DNA of 64,000 bases from Devosia sp. Root436 (GCF_001426345.1 NZ_LMEM01000011.1:248001-312000); one strand, 5' to 3'; shown: positions 39,292-49,512, counted from the stretch's first letter. Program-made: numbers and translations. Notes: generated by a model from the letters alone, not told the origin.

Positions 39292-41118
39292 CTATTTGCG
39301 CGCGCGCGGCAAGACAATCGTGAACACGGCCCCCGAGCGATCGGTGCGATTGCCGGCCCGGATGGTACCCTTATGGGCCTCCACGATCTGCTTGGAGATG
39401 GAGAGGCCAAGCCCGGAATGATCGCCGAAACTCTCGGTATCGGGGCGGTCGGTGTAGAATCGCTGGAAGATCTTGCCGACATCGCCGGTAATGCCGCGCC
39501 CCTCGTCGCTTACGGTCACGGTGATGGTTTCGGGGTCGGTGGACAAAGCCACGCGCACCACGCCGCCTTCGGGCGAGAAGCTCACCGCATTGTCGATGAG
39601 GTTGGCGAAGACCTGCGCCAGCCGGCTTTCGTGGCCGGTCACGATGGCGGCGCCCTTGCCTGACCGCTTGACCATCTCCACCGTCACGCCACGCCCCTGC
39701 GCCACATCCTCCTGGATCGACACCATGGCCTCGGCCAGCTTTTCCACATCGACCCGTTCCGAGCTTTCGCGCGCCAGTTCGGCATCGAGCCGGCTGGCGC
39801 TGGAAATGTCTGTGATCAGCCGGTCGAGGCGCTTCACATCATGCTGGATGATGGCGTTGAGCCGCTCGCGATCTTCGGGGCGCTTGGCCAGCGGCAGGGT
39901 TTCGACGGCCGATCGCAGCGAGGTCAGCGGATTTTTCAGCTCATGGGCCACGTCGGCGGCAAAGCGCTCGATGGCCTCGATGCGATTGTAGAGTGCGTCG
40001 GTCATGCGCCGCAACGCGCCGCTGAGATGGCCGATCTCGTCGGGACGGTCTGAGAAATCGGGAATTTCGGCGCGGGCATTGCCGGCGGTCTGGACCCGCT
40101 CGGCCGCGGCCGACAGGCGCCGCATCGGGCCGGCAATGGTGCCGGCCAGCGCCAGCGACAGGGCCACCTGCACCGCCGCGGCGATCAGCGCGATACGCAA
40201 TATGCCCCAGCGCTCCTGCGCCACGATGGAGTCGATATCGCCCGGCGCGGTGGAGAGCAGGATGGCGCCGACAGTGGCGCGCAGGCGCTGCACCGGCACC
40301 GCCACCGAAACCACGAGCTGGTTCTGCCCATCGACGCGCACGAAATCGGCCGGTGCGCCCGCCAGCGCCGAGGCCACTTCCGGGTAGCGGCTGCCTTCGT
40401 CGACGCCATGCTCCTGATATTTGGGGTAATTGTCGCCCGGCACCCAGGAGAGGATGGCATTCCACCAGTCCCACAGGAAGAAGTCGTCGCCCTGCTTGGT
40501 TTCGATGATCTGCCGCATCACCTCGCCGCGCGCATAGATATTGTCGCTGTCGAGGATCATCAGCCCGCCCTGGTCATAGATGCGGGCGCGGGTGCGGGTC
40601 GGGGTGATGAGGTTGCGCAGCAGCGGCGCCACCCGCTCGGGATTGATCGGGAATTCGAGCATCGGATCGAAATAGGACAGCGAGGACACCGTGCCGTCGC
40701 CCTGCAGTTGCAGCAGCCGCTCGGGGTTGATCGAGATCACGTCGCTGTCGACCGTGGCCGAGGCCGCGATGGCGGCGGCGATGATTTCGCCCTGTACGCG
40801 CAGCGATTGCACGCGCGCATCGATCAGCCCGGCGCGCCACTGGTTGAGGTAGAGGATGCCCACCACCAGCACCAGCAGCCCCACCAGGTTGAGCACGATG
40901 ATGCGGCGGGTCAGGCTGGAAAAGATGGTGAAATCGAGGAAGCGGGAGATTGCCCCCACCACCTTGGCCAAGGGCGTCACCACCAGCCGCCAGCGGCTGC
41001 GGGATGTGCGGGGCGCGGCTTTGGCGGCACTCTCATCCGGCCCCGGCGCGCGCCAATCCTGCGTCGCGTCGGGCTGTATGTCGGGTCTGGGCTCCAGCTC
41101 CGGGTCGAGAATGGCCAC
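39292..41118 (-). CDS. chvG: ChvG-type sensor histidine kinase
   Basis: This sensor of the acid and envelope stress system ChvG-ChvI (ExoS-ChvI) has 608 residues: a long cytosolic N terminus (residues 1-65), a membrane helix (about 70-100, RIIVLNLVGLLVLVVGILYL), a periplasmic domain (to about 295), a second helix (LRIALIAAAVQVALSLALAG), a HAMP, then FAADVAHELKNPLTSLRSAV with the phosphorylated His and the ATPase boxes NLIDNAVSFS, DEGRGI and HSGLGLSISKQI. The periplasmic partner ExoR is not in this window. It lies 9 bases downstream of the chvI stop and is co-transcribed with it. Confidence 0.95.
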   Translation of the reverse strand: MAILDPELEPRPDIQPDATQDWRAPGPDESAAKAAPRTSRSRWRLVVTPLAKVVGAISRFLDFTIFSSLTRRIIVLNLVGLLVLVVGILYLNQWRAGLIDARVQSLRVQGEIIAAAIAASATVDSDVISINPERLLQLQGDGTVSSLSYFDPMLEFPINPERVAPLLRNLITPTRTRARIYDQGGLMILDSDNIYARGEVMRQIIETKQGDDFFLWDWWNAILSWVPGDNYPKYQEHGVDEGSRYPEVASALAGAPADFVRVDGQNQLVVSVAVPVQRLRATVGAILLSTAPGDIDSIVAQERWGILRIALIAAAVQVALSLALAGTIAGPMRRLSAAAERVQTAGNARAEIPDFSDRPDEIGHLSGALRRMTDALYNRIEAIERFAADVAHELKNPLTSLRSAVETLPLAKRPEDRERLNAIIQHDVKRLDRLITDISSASRLDAELARESSERVDVEKLAEAMVSIQEDVAQGRGVTVEMVKRSGKGAAIVTGHESRLAQVFANLIDNAVSFSPEGGVVRVALSTDPETITVTVSDEGRGITGDVGKIFQRFYTDRPDTESFGDHSGLGLSISKQIVEAHKGTIRAGNRTDRSGAVFTIVLPRARK

Positions 41119-41127
41119 TTGTTGTGC

Positions 41128-41838
41128 CTATTGCTCCTTGAAGCGATAGCCGACGCCATAGAGCGTCTCGATCATCTCGAAGTCGTCGTCGGTCGCCTTG
41201 AACTTCTTGCGCAGCCGCTTGATGTGGCTGTCGATGGTGCGGTCATCGACATAGACCTGATCGTCATAGGCCGCGTCCATCAGTGCGTTGCGCGATTTGA
41301 CCACGCCGGGCCGCAAAGCCAGCGCCTGCAGGATCAGGAATTCGGTGACGGTCAGCGTCACGCGCTGGCCTTTCCAGGTGCAGGTGTGGCGCTCCTCGTC
41401 CATCACCAGGCTGCCACGCTCGATCAGCGCCTTGCCGCCCACTTCCTGGGTTCCGGGGGGCGTCGAGGGATCGCGCGGCGCGGCGCGGCGCAGGATGGCC
41501 TTGACCCGCTCGACCAGCAGGCGCTGGCTGAACGGCTTGGTAATGAAATCGTCGGCGCCCATCTTGAGGCCGAACAATTCGTCGATTTCCTCGTCCTTGC
41601 TGGTGAGGAAGATCACCGGAACATCGGATTTCTGCCGCAGGCGGCGCAGCAGCTCCATGCCGTCCATGCGCGGCATCTTGATGTCGAGAATGGCCAGGTC
41701 CGGCTTGTCGGTGGTCAGGCCCTCGAGGCCAGAGGCTCCATCGGTATAGGTGGCGACCTGATACCCCTCGGCCTCCAGTGTCAGCGACACGGAGGTTAGG
41801 ATATTGCGGTCGTCATCCACCAGGGCGATCTTTGGCAT
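41128..41838 (-). CDS. chvI: ChvI-type response regulator
   Basis: This 236-residue OmpR-family regulator has a receiver domain ([31 protein letters not shown] with the phospho-acceptor Asp, FLTSKD and FITKPFS) and a C-terminal winged helix ([20 protein letters not shown] and [22 protein letters not shown], ending GVGYRF). In Hyphomicrobiales it controls envelope, exopolysaccharide and symbiosis or virulence genes. ATG 41,838 is the family start. It is divergent from pckA, the canonical arrangement in this order. Confidence 0.96.
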   Translation of the reverse strand: MPKIALVDDDRNILTSVSLTLEAEGYQVATYTDGASGLEGLTTDKPDLAILDIKMPRMDGMELLRRLRQKSDVPVIFLTSKDEEIDELFGLKMGADDFITKPFSQRLLVERVKAILRRAAPRDPSTPPGTQEVGGKALIERGSLVMDEERHTCTWKGQRVTLTVTEFLILQALALRPGVVKSRNALMDAAYDDQVYVDDRTIDSHIKRLRKKFKATDDDFEMIETLYGVGYRFKEQ

Positions 41839-42085
41839 GGTCTGCCTTTCTTGTTCGGACGCTTGCAGGCATGCGGCCATATGGCCGTGAACCCTGCTTG
41901 CAGGCGACAATTACGCGTTAAATAAGGCGCGGCCAAGGGGAGCACAACCGCGGGTGCGACCTTCCGGCGCGATGCAACTTCCGTCTTAAGACCGATTTCG
42001 GGATGGTTGTACGACGAGTTCACCCCGTATTTTCAACTCCATAGCGGGTGGCGCCCTTGCCACCATGCGACGGAGCCTATGCCAG

Positions 42086-43678
42086 ATGACCCTGTTCGAT
42101 CATGAAGCCCTCAGGAGCCGGATTGCCGCCCGAGCCGGTTCGGTATCATCAAACGACATCGCCCCGGTGCTGGTTGCACGCTCGCTGATGGGCGAGGAAT
42201 CCGAACTGACTGTCGATGGCGCCGTTTCGGTGCGCACCGGTGCCTTTACCGGCCGCTCGCCCAAGGACAAGTTCATCGTGCGCGACAGCCTCACCGAGGA
42301 CAGCGTGTGGTGGGACAATTCGGGTGCCATGAGCCCTGCCCATTTCGACGCGCTGCTGGCTGATGCGATCGGCGCCCTGGGCGGGCATGGCGTGTTCCGC
42401 CAAGATTTGCTGGCCGGGGCCGATCCGCGCCACCAATATGCCGTCACGGTCATGACGCCCAGCGCCTGGCATGCCTTGTTCATCCGCAACCTGCTCATCC
42501 GCCCCGGCGAAATGGTCGAGACCGGCGCCAATCCGACTGCCGTCACCATCGTCCATGCCCCCCATTTCCGCGCTGACCCGGCCCGGCATGGCAGCCGCAC
42601 CGACACGGTGATCGCGCTCGACATGAGCCGCAATATCGTGGTGATCGCCGGCACCTCCTATGCCGGCGAAATCAAGAAGAGCGTGTTCAGCCTCTTCAAC
42701 TTCCACGCACCGCGCCAGGGCGTCCTGCCCATGCACTGCTCGGCCAATCTGGGCAAGGATGGCGAAGCCGCCCTGTTCTTCGGCCTTTCGGGCACCGGCA
42801 AGACCACGCTTTCCAACGATCCGGACCGTCCGCTGATCGGCGATGACGAACACGGCTGGAGCGAAGACGGCGTCTTCAACCTCGAAGGCGGCTGCTACGC
42901 CAAGACGGTCAAGCTCAGCGCCAGCGCGGAACCCGAGATTCACGCCGCTACCAAACGCTTCGGCACGGTGTTGGAAAACGTGGTGATCGACACCGCCAAG
43001 GTGCCCGATTTCGACGACGTCTCGCTCACCGAAAACACCCGCGCCGCCTATCCCATCCATGTGCTGCCGGCCATTGCCAAGGGCAGCGTGGGCGGCACGC
43101 CCAAGACCGTGGTGTTCCTCACCGCAGACGCCTTCGGCGTGTTGCCGCCCATCGCCCGGCTGACGCCCGAGCAGGCGGTCTACCACTTCCTTTCCGGCTA
43201 TACCGCCAAGGTGGCCGGCACCGAGCGCGGCGTCACCGAGCCGCAGGCGACTTTCTCGGCCTGCTTCGGCGCGCCCTTCATGCCGCTGCATCCCACCGTC
43301 TATGGTGAGATGCTGGCCGACAAGCTGCGCGCCACCGGCGCGGCGACCTGGCTGCTCAATACCGGCTGGACCGGCGGCGGGCATGGCGTCGGCAAACGCA
43401 TTGATATTGCCTCGACCCGGCGCCTGTTGACATCAGCGCTCAATGGCAGCCTCGACCAGGCCGAGACGCGCCAGGATGAGCTGTTCGGCTTTGCCGTGCC
43501 GCTCAGCGTGCCTGGCGTCGAGACACGCCTGCTGACCCCGCGCCTCACCTGGGCCGACGCCGAAGCCTATGACCGCCAGGCGCTGCATCTGGCCGGTCTG
43601 TTCCGCGCCAATTTCGAAAAATTCGGTGATGGCGCCAATGCCGCGCCCGGACCAAGGCTGGCGCAAGCCGCCGAGTAA
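42086..43678 (+). CDS. pckA: Phosphoenolpyruvate carboxykinase (ATP)
   Basis: This gluconeogenic enzyme converts oxaloacetate and ATP to phosphoenolpyruvate, CO2 and ADP. The 530-residue protein has the substrate loop [17 protein letters not shown] near residue 50, [11 protein letters not shown] near residue 195, MHCSANLG, the kinase P-loop [13 protein letters not shown] near residue 230, DDEHGW with metal ligands and [13 protein letters not shown] near residue 370. ATG 42,086 gives the family N terminus; ATG 42,065 is also open. It is divergent from chvI, and in this group ChvI-linked regulation of pckA is expected. A strong terminator follows. Confidence 0.97.
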   Translation: MTLFDHEALRSRIAARAGSVSSNDIAPVLVARSLMGEESELTVDGAVSVRTGAFTGRSPKDKFIVRDSLTEDSVWWDNSGAMSPAHFDALLADAIGALGGHGVFRQDLLAGADPRHQYAVTVMTPSAWHALFIRNLLIRPGEMVETGANPTAVTIVHAPHFRADPARHGSRTDTVIALDMSRNIVVIAGTSYAGEIKKSVFSLFNFHAPRQGVLPMHCSANLGKDGEAALFFGLSGTGKTTLSNDPDRPLIGDDEHGWSEDGVFNLEGGCYAKTVKLSASAEPEIHAATKRFGTVLENVVIDTAKVPDFDDVSLTENTRAAYPIHVLPAIAKGSVGGTPKTVVFLTADAFGVLPPIARLTPEQAVYHFLSGYTAKVAGTERGVTEPQATFSACFGAPFMPLHPTVYGEMLADKLRATGAATWLLNTGWTGGGHGVGKRIDIASTRRLLTSALNGSLDQAETRQDELFGFAVPLSVPGVETRLLTPRLTWADAEAYDRQALHLAGLFRANFEKFGDGANAAPGPRLAQAAE

Positions 43679-43700
43679 CAGTCTCCTCCCGAGACGCAAA

Positions 43701-43728
43701 GGGCGCCCACCGGGCGCCCTTTTGTTTT
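43701..43728 (+). terminator. Intrinsic terminator of pckA
   Basis: Two GGGCGCCC arms around ACC are followed by TTTTGTTTT, 22 bases past the stop. It is one of the clearest terminators in the window. Confidence 0.95.
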
Positions 43729-43738
43729 GGCGCGATGC

Positions 43739-43900
43739 ACCCTCGCCCCTTGAGGGAGAGGGGGATTTTTGCGGTGTTCAGCCGCAAAATCGGGTGAGGG
43801 GTACTGCGCCTCCCCATGCTTCAATGGCTGTGGAAACAACCCCTCATCCGCCCTTCGGGCACCTTCTCTCTCAAGGGGAGAAGGGGAGCCTGTGGGCGTG
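43739..43900. repeat. Palindromic repeats in the pckA-SleB gap
   Basis: Units of the type CCCTCGCCCCTTGAGGGAGAGGGGG and ACCTTCTCTCTCAAGGGGAGAAGGGG lie in inverted orientation with GGTGAGGGGT and ACCCCTCAT at their edges. They resemble the unit at 34,228-34,356. Confidence 0.7.
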
Positions 43901-43927
43901 ACACCGTATTGCCCCTCAATGGCCCCC

Positions 43928-44896
43928 TCAGTTGGGCGAGTAGAAGATATGCGAGCCGATCTGGGCGACGGCGCTATAGGTGTTGGCCCAGGAGGGGCGA
44001 ACGTTGGTGGTGTGGTAGTAGAGGGCCGAGCCCGGCACCGCGCCCACCGCTTCGCCCAGGGCGAATTCGGCATAGACGTCCTGCGCCAATGCGGCCGAGC
44101 GGGCCCAGGCGCGGCGTTCGCCCGGCGCATCGGTGCGGCCGTCGCAGGCGAAGGTGAACTGGCAACGGTGATAGCCCTTGTCGGCATTCTGGTAGATGAC
44201 GCCGCACAGGGTCGACGGGAATTTGCCGGAACGGGCGCGATTGACGATGACATTGGCCACCGCGAGCTGGCCCACTTCGCTCTCGCCGCGCGCTTCGTGA
44301 TAAATGGCCTGGGCGAGGCAGTCGCGCTCGGCGTTGGCGTGTTCCAGGCGCTTGGCCAGCGGCTGGTAGCCGCTTTCCACATAGGCGGCCAGTGCGGACG
44401 GATTGAGCGCCGGCTCGGGCTTGGCGGCCGGGCTGGTGAAGCTGGCAATGGCGGAGACGGCGCTGTTACCGCCGATCGAGCCGCGGGCGATGTAGCCCAT
44501 CAGCACGTCGGAGGTGAGTTCGCCCCCGACTTCATTGCCGAGAACATTGACTTCGCGCAGGGCTTTCTGGCGCGCCACGTAATTGGCAAGCAGAGCCGGC
44601 GTCAGCGGCTGCTGGCCGGGCGCCAGCGGCACCACGGTCGGGCCGATGGCCGGACGGGCACGCAAGGCCATCAGATCGGCCGGAACCGGCAATGGGGTGA
44701 CTTCAGCGACGCGGATGGTTTCGGCATGGGCAGGAGCGAGCGTAACGAACAGCACGAGCGCCACGGCGCCCAGGGCAAGCACATGCGAAACTGCACGCAC
44801 AGCAATCTTCTGCCAGCTCTGCCCCAATGCCCCGTCCTTACCCCTGAGCCCGTCCAGCCATATCCGGCGGGCCTTCGTTTGTTTCGGGTCCGTCAT
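43928..44896 (-). CDS. Cell wall hydrolase, SleB-type
   Basis: This predicted peptidoglycan amidase or lytic enzyme of the Hydrolase_2 (SleB) family has 322 residues. An N-terminal membrane anchor (VSHVLALGAVALVLFVTLAPAHA, near residues 35-58) is followed by a Pro-rich region and the catalytic domain from about residue 190: CLAQAIYHEARGESEVGQLA with the catalytic Glu, VANVIVNRARSGKFPSTLCG, GYHRCQFTFACDG and ALYYHTTNVRPSW. It is probably located in the periplasm. It is an isolated gene with palindromic repeats on its downstream side. Confidence 0.9.
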   Translation of the reverse strand: MTDPKQTKARRIWLDGLRGKDGALGQSWQKIAVRAVSHVLALGAVALVLFVTLAPAHAETIRVAEVTPLPVPADLMALRARPAIGPTVVPLAPGQQPLTPALLANYVARQKALREVNVLGNEVGGELTSDVLMGYIARGSIGGNSAVSAIASFTSPAAKPEPALNPSALAAYVESGYQPLAKRLEHANAERDCLAQAIYHEARGESEVGQLAVANVIVNRARSGKFPSTLCGVIYQNADKGYHRCQFTFACDGRTDAPGERRAWARSAALAQDVYAEFALGEAVGAVPGSALYYHTTNVRPSWANTYSAVAQIGSHIFYSPN

Positions 44897-45187
44897 TGCG
44901 GTCCCAATTCACTTCCCGGCCGGCACCCTATCCAAGGTCAGAGGGCTATGGAAGTCGAAATTTACGGCTGGTTAACTATGCCTGTTAGCTTCTTAAGTTA
45001 GGGTTAACCGAGGCGGCGGCAGATGAAAACCCAGGAAAAATAAGGCCTTGCCCCTTGGTGAAGAGGGGCTTTCGGCAAAGGATAAAAGTTTATGGGATGG
45101 GCCGGCGGACAGCGCTTTGCTGTGGAGATGTGGCCGAAGCGAGACTCCGGGGCTGCGCCCTCTCCCCTTGAGGAGAAGGGAAAGAGC

Positions 45188-45868
45188 TCAGCGCTCGAAC
45201 GCCGCCAGCCGAACGTGGTCGAGGCTTTCCATCACGGCGATGCCCAACGCGCGGATAGCCTCGTCGGGATGGACCAGGTCGGGCACCATCACCGTCTGCA
45301 TGCCGGCGGCATGAGCGGCGCGCACGCCCGAATGGCTATCCTCCAGCGCCAGGCAAGCCAGCGGATCGACGCCCAGCCGCCGTGCCGCCGTCAGGTAGGG
45401 TTCGGGATGCGGCTTGGGATTGACCACGTCGTCGCGCGTCACCACCGTCTCGAACAGGTCGAGCAGGCCGGCAGCGCCCAGGTGGTGCCGGGCATGGGGG
45501 TTGCGCGACGAGGTCGCCACCGCCGTCGGAATGCCCCGCTCGCGCAACTCGCCGATAAATTCCCGCGCGCCCGGCTTAACCGGCACGCCGGCATGACTGC
45601 GCTCGCGCATGATCACCCGGCAGCGCTCATCGAACAGGGTATAGGGAAAGGTCACGCCATAGGCTTCGATCAGCAACTGGCTGGTCCGCTCATGGCTGGA
45701 CCCGACCATGGACATATGCACAGCGTCGGTCATGGCGAAGCCAAGCTCGGTACAGACCTCGAAAACGATGGTCTTGAAGACACTTTCGGTATCGAGGAGC
45801 GTGCCGTCCATATCGAAGATGACGGCCTGGAACGGCGCAAGGCGCAGGATGGTACTCTCAGGTTTCAT
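45188..45868 (-). CDS. HAD-family phosphatase (beta-phosphoglucomutase-like subfamily)
   Basis: This 226-residue HAD hydrolase has FQAVIFDMDGTLLDTESVF near residue 13 with the nucleophile Asp and acid Asp, a helical cap, VATSSRNPHARHHLG (motif II region), KPHPEPYLTAARRLG with the catalytic Lys, and CLALEDSHSGVRAAHAAGM with motif IV acids. This is the profile of phosphoglycolate/phosphosugar phosphatases. The substrate cannot be assigned. It stands alone, divergent from selO. Confidence 0.85.
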   Translation of the reverse strand: MKPESTILRLAPFQAVIFDMDGTLLDTESVFKTIVFEVCTELGFAMTDAVHMSMVGSSHERTSQLLIEAYGVTFPYTLFDERCRVIMRERSHAGVPVKPGAREFIGELRERGIPTAVATSSRNPHARHHLGAAGLLDLFETVVTRDDVVNPKPHPEPYLTAARRLGVDPLACLALEDSHSGVRAAHAAGMQTVMVPDLVHPDEAIRALGIAVMESLDHVRLAAFER

Positions 45869-45964
45869 CCCGCTCGATATAGGGCGATTTGCCGGCCCGC
45901 GCTAGGCGGCGCGGCGAAAAGCTGGGTTGCATGGCGGGGCGGCGGATGGCGTATGGTGGCAGCC

Positions 45965-47374
45965 ATGATCCGCTTCCAGCCCGCCCGCAATCACGAAACC
46001 CTGGGCGATGCCTTTTTCGATCGCGTCGCGCCCGCCGATTTCCCGCAGACCATCTTGCGCCATCGCGACCAGCGCTGGGCCGCCCGCATGGGGCTGGCTG
46101 ACCTCACCGATACCCAATGGCTCGCCCATTTCGGGCGCTTTACGCCCCTGCCCGGATCGCTGGACCAGCCGCTGGCCCTGCGCTATCACGGCCATCAGTT
46201 CCGCAGCTACAATGCCGATCTCGGCGATGGCCGCGGCTTCCTCTTCGCCCAGGGCCATGACCTCGCCGATGGCCGCCTGCTGGATTTCGGCACCAAGGGA
46301 TCGGGCAAGACGCCGTGGTCGCGCGGCGGCGATGGGCGGCTGACGCTCAAGGGCGGGGTGCGCGAAGTGCTGGCGACCGAAATGCTCGAAGCGCTGGGCG
46401 TCTATACGTCCAAGAGTTTTTCGCTGATCGAAACCGGCGAAGAACTTTATCGCGGCGACGAGCCTTCGCCCACTAGATCGTCGGTGCTGGTCAGGCTCAG
46501 CCACAGCCATATCCGCATCGGCACCTTCCAGCGCCTGGCCTGGCTCGAAGATCATGAAGGACTGCGCCAACTGCTCGACTATGCCATCGCCAATTATTAT
46601 CCCGACCTGACCGATGCTGCCGACAGGCCGGCAGCCTTCCTCGAGGCCGTGGTCGGCAAGGTGGCCAAGCTCGGCGCGCAATGGATCGCGGCTGGGTTCG
46701 TGCATGGCGTGCTCAATACCGACAATATCAACATCACGGGCGAGAGCTTCGACTACGGCCCCTGGCGGTTCATCCCGGCCTACGATCCCGATTTCACCGC
46801 CGCCTATTTCGACGAGACCGGCCTCTACAGCTTCGGCCGCCAGCCCGATACGCTGGCCTGGAACCTCACCCGCCTCGCCGAATGCCTGCTGCCGCTGTCC
46901 AGCATCGAAAAGCTGGAGCCGGCGCTCAACACCGTCTGGCCCACCTTTCGCGCCGAACTGCCCCGGCAGATGCTGCGCCGCCTTGGCCTCACGCCTGATG
47001 ACACCGAAAGCGACGGCGCCTTCGTCACTGACCTCTTCGGCTTCCTGGCCGCCAGCAAGGCGCCCTATGAGCAATTCTTCTTCGACTGGCGCGGCGGCGC
47101 CGCCAGCGCCGAACGCGCCGCGCGCAGCCCTTCGGCCGAATTTTATGCCAGCGACGCCTTCCGCCCGATCGCCAACGCGCTCGAACGCTACAGTCCCGCC
47201 GACAATCTCAACCTCGACCATCCCTATTTCGCGCGCCAGCAGCCGCGCACCATGCTGATCGACGAGATGGAAGCCATCTGGGCCCCCATCGCCGAGCGCG
47301 ACGACTGGACCCTGTTCCAAAACACTCTGGCGGATATCGCCGAGATGCGCCAAGCCTATGGCATTATTCCCTGA
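45965..47374 (+). CDS. selO: SelO/YdiU-family protein AMPylase
   Basis: This pseudokinase-fold enzyme transfers AMP to protein hydroxyl groups and is linked to redox homeostasis. The 469-residue protein has YHGHQFRSYNADLGDGRGFL near residue 78, TKGSGKTPWSRGGDGRLTLK near residue 113, GVREVLATEMLEALGV, and HGVLNTDNINITGESFDYGP near residue 242 with the N-x-D-N and DYG metal sites, all diagnostic. It is shorter than eukaryotic selenoprotein O and lacks the terminal Sec. ATG 45,965 is the family start. It lies 11 bases before the gamma-carbonic anhydrase-like gene and probably shares a transcript. Confidence 0.95.
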   Translation: MIRFQPARNHETLGDAFFDRVAPADFPQTILRHRDQRWAARMGLADLTDTQWLAHFGRFTPLPGSLDQPLALRYHGHQFRSYNADLGDGRGFLFAQGHDLADGRLLDFGTKGSGKTPWSRGGDGRLTLKGGVREVLATEMLEALGVYTSKSFSLIETGEELYRGDEPSPTRSSVLVRLSHSHIRIGTFQRLAWLEDHEGLRQLLDYAIANYYPDLTDAADRPAAFLEAVVGKVAKLGAQWIAAGFVHGVLNTDNINITGESFDYGPWRFIPAYDPDFTAAYFDETGLYSFGRQPDTLAWNLTRLAECLLPLSSIEKLEPALNTVWPTFRAELPRQMLRRLGLTPDDTESDGAFVTDLFGFLAASKAPYEQFFFDWRGGAASAERAARSPSAEFYASDAFRPIANALERYSPADNLNLDHPYFARQQPRTMLIDEMEAIWAPIAERDDWTLFQNTLADIAEMRQAYGIIP

Positions 47375-47385
47375 GGAGGCCCCCA

Positions 47386-47940
47386 ATGCCCATCTATGCC
47401 CTCGACGGCGTCGCGCCGCAAATCGACCCTGAAGTGGGCTGGATCGCCCCGACCGCCGTACTGGTCGGCGATGTCATGGTCGGGCAGGATGCCGGCATCT
47501 GGTTCGGCGTCGTGGCGCGTGGCGATATCGAAGCCATCACCATCGGCGCCCGCTCCAATGTGCAGGAGAACACGGTTCTGCACACCGACAAGGGCTATCC
47601 GCTGGTCATCGGCGAGAATTGCACCATCGGTCATTCCGCCATCGTGCATGGCTGCACCATTGGCGACAACACCCTGATCGGCATGGGCGCCACCGTTCTC
47701 ACCGGCGCGAAAATCGGGAAAAACTGCCTGATCGGCGCCAATGCCCTCATCACCGAAAACAAGGTGATCCCCGACAATTCCATGGTGGTCGGCGCACCGG
47801 GCAAGGTGATCCGCGAGATCGACAACGAGGGCGTCAGGAACCTGGCGGCATCCGCCGAGCGCTATGTGAAAAACGCCAAACGCTTCGCCGCCGGCATGGT
47901 CGAAGTGCCGAGCGGCCCGGACGATTTCGAGCCGGCCTAA
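47386..47940 (+). CDS. Gamma-carbonic anhydrase-like acyltransferase-fold protein
   Basis: This left-handed beta-helix protein of the YrdA/PaaY group has 184 residues. Hexapeptide repeats run from about residue 20 to 130 (WIAPTAVLVGDVMVGQDAGI, ENTVLHTDKGYPLVIGENCTI, GHSAIVHGCTIGDNTLIGMG). The three zinc ligands are supplied by His in VLHTD, GHSAIVHG. A C-terminal helix (VRNLAASAERYVKNAKRFA) packs against the trimer. The fold binds Zn or Co and may hydrate CO2 or act on thioesters. AGGAGG before ATG 47,386 and the 11-base gap from selO suggest co-transcription. Confidence 0.9.
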   Translation: MPIYALDGVAPQIDPEVGWIAPTAVLVGDVMVGQDAGIWFGVVARGDIEAITIGARSNVQENTVLHTDKGYPLVIGENCTIGHSAIVHGCTIGDNTLIGMGATVLTGAKIGKNCLIGANALITENKVIPDNSMVVGAPGKVIREIDNEGVRNLAASAERYVKNAKRFAAGMVEVPSGPDDFEPA

Positions 47941-47953
47941 ACCAGGGTTCTCA

Positions 47954-48057
47954 GTCGACTCCCCTCTTGCGGGGAGGGATCAAGGGGGGGATGTTTAGCC
48001 CGGATATCGGGGCTTCCCACACGCCCTCCCAACCTCCCCCGTCAAGGGGGAGGACCC
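47954..48057. repeat. Palindromic repeats between the gamma-CA-like gene and scfR
   Basis: An inverted pair of CCCTCTTGCGGGGAGGG-type and CTCCCCCGTCAAGGGGGAGG-type hairpins, convergent between two gene ends. It is a variant of the CT/AG-rich palindromes seen elsewhere in the core. Confidence 0.65.
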
Positions 48058-48074
48058 GCGCGGTGGTTGCGGCC

Positions 48075-49487
48075 TCACCCGATCTCATACGGCACGATGC
48101 TCCGCCGGTCCTGCGGCACGCTGATCGCTGCAGCGAGCGGTGGCACCGAGCGCTGCGGGCAGTTCCGCCGCTCGCAGATGCGGCAGGAAATCCCGATCGG
48201 GTCGAAACTGGCTCGCCCCAGGTCGACATCGGCGCCATACACCGTCCGCCCGGCATGGCTCACCTCGCAGCCCAGGGCATAGGCATAGCGTCGCGTCGTC
48301 CCATGATAGCCGCCGCTGCGCTTTTCGGAGGACCAGGCAAGGCACAGATAGCGGTTGCCATCGGGCGTTTCGGCCAGTTGCCGTATGATCTCGCCCCGCC
48401 CCTCGAAGGCGCGATGCACATTCCACAGCGGACAGGCCCCGCCGAAGCGGGCGAATTGCAACGCCGTCGCCGAATGGCGCTTGGTGATTGTCCCCGCTGC
48501 ATCAACACGCGCGAAAAAGAACGGCACGCCCCGCTCGCGTGGCCGCTGCATGGTGGAGAGGCGATGGGCCACCTGCTCGAGGCTGGCGCCGAACAGGTGT
48601 CCCAGTTCCTCGATATCATAGCGATGCGCCTCGGCCGCCCCAAGAAATGCGCCGTAGGGCATTTGCAGCGCGCCGGCGAAATAATTGGCCAACCCCATCC
48701 GGGCAATGTCGCGCGCCTCCGAGGTCTTGAAGCTGGCGCCGTCAAGCAATTGCCCCAGCAATGTAGCCTGCTCCAGCCCAGCCAGCGTCACCGCGATCTG
48801 GAAGAACTGCGTCGAGGGATCGAGCCTGCTGTTGACCCAGAGGTCCCGGTTGGCGCGATCGAACTGGGTGATGGTGTCGCCCTGAAGCGGCGGGGTCAGC
48901 GTCACCCTGATATTGTGCATTTCGGCGCAATAGACGATCAGCCGCCGCAGCCGGTCAGGCCCGAATTCGCCCAACTCCGTTGCCAGCGCCTCGGCGGCCC
49001 GGTCGAGCGGGTCGATATAGTTGTCGGCATAGTGGAAGAAGTCGCGCACTTCCTCATAGGCGGTCTGCATGCCCGATTGCGGATCGCGCGTCAGCGCTGC
49101 ATCGACCCCGGCCAGCCGCTCATTGGTTTTCCGATAACTCTCGTAAAGCTGGAGCATGGCCCGCGCCATGTCGGGCGCATTGGTGGCGACGGTCTTGAGC
49201 TCCATGAGGTTCGGCACGGCCTCGCCGAAGACCGGATCGGCCAGTGCCTCGCGCAGGTCGGCCACCAGCCGGTCGGAGGCATCGGTCATCAGCTCGGACA
49301 GGTCGAGATTGAACCCGTCGGCCAGTGCCAGCATCACCGAGGCGGTCAGCGGCCGCTGGTTGGATTCGAGCTGGTTGACATAGGAGGCGGAGATATCGAG
49401 CCGCGCGGCGAGTTCGCCCTGGGTTAGCCTGTGCTGGCTGCGCAGGGCGCGCAATCGTGCTCCGGCAAAGACCTTGCGTGCCGCCAT
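48075..49487 (-). CDS. ScfR-type regulator of short-chain acyl-CoA metabolism
   Basis: This 470-residue member of the ScfR/RamB/PrpC-regulator group has an N-terminal XRE helix-turn-helix (LRALRSQHRLTQGELAARLD then ISASYVNQLESNQRPLT), a middle ImmA-like region without the HExxH zinc motif, and a C-terminal DUF2083 domain ending in cysteines (GISCRICERRNCPQRS). Relatives sense acyl-CoA and control propionate or glyoxylate genes. It is divergent from pccB. ATG 49,487 has GTGGA at 9-base spacing; GTG 49,493 is the alternative. Three CACAAA motifs at 8-base spacing lie in the gap and are likely its operator. Confidence 0.85.
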   Translation of the reverse strand: MAARKVFAGARLRALRSQHRLTQGELAARLDISASYVNQLESNQRPLTASVMLALADGFNLDLSELMTDASDRLVADLREALADPVFGEAVPNLMELKTVATNAPDMARAMLQLYESYRKTNERLAGVDAALTRDPQSGMQTAYEEVRDFFHYADNYIDPLDRAAEALATELGEFGPDRLRRLIVYCAEMHNIRVTLTPPLQGDTITQFDRANRDLWVNSRLDPSTQFFQIAVTLAGLEQATLLGQLLDGASFKTSEARDIARMGLANYFAGALQMPYGAFLGAAEAHRYDIEELGHLFGASLEQVAHRLSTMQRPRERGVPFFFARVDAAGTITKRHSATALQFARFGGACPLWNVHRAFEGRGEIIRQLAETPDGNRYLCLAWSSEKRSGGYHGTTRRYAYALGCEVSHAGRTVYGADVDLGRASFDPIGISCRICERRNCPQRSVPPLAAAISVPQDRRSIVPYEIG

Positions 49488-49490
49488 CTT

Positions 49491-49512
49491 CACAAATCCA
49501 CAAAATCACAAA
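49491..49512. promoter_or_regulatory. Three CACAAA repeats at 8-base spacing upstream of scfR
   Basis: CACAAA starts at 49,491, 49,499 and 49,507. Read on the regulator's strand this is TTTGTG in tandem. TTTG/CAAA-type boxes are typical of the RamB/ScfR group. It could control both scfR and the divergent pccB. Confidence 0.55.
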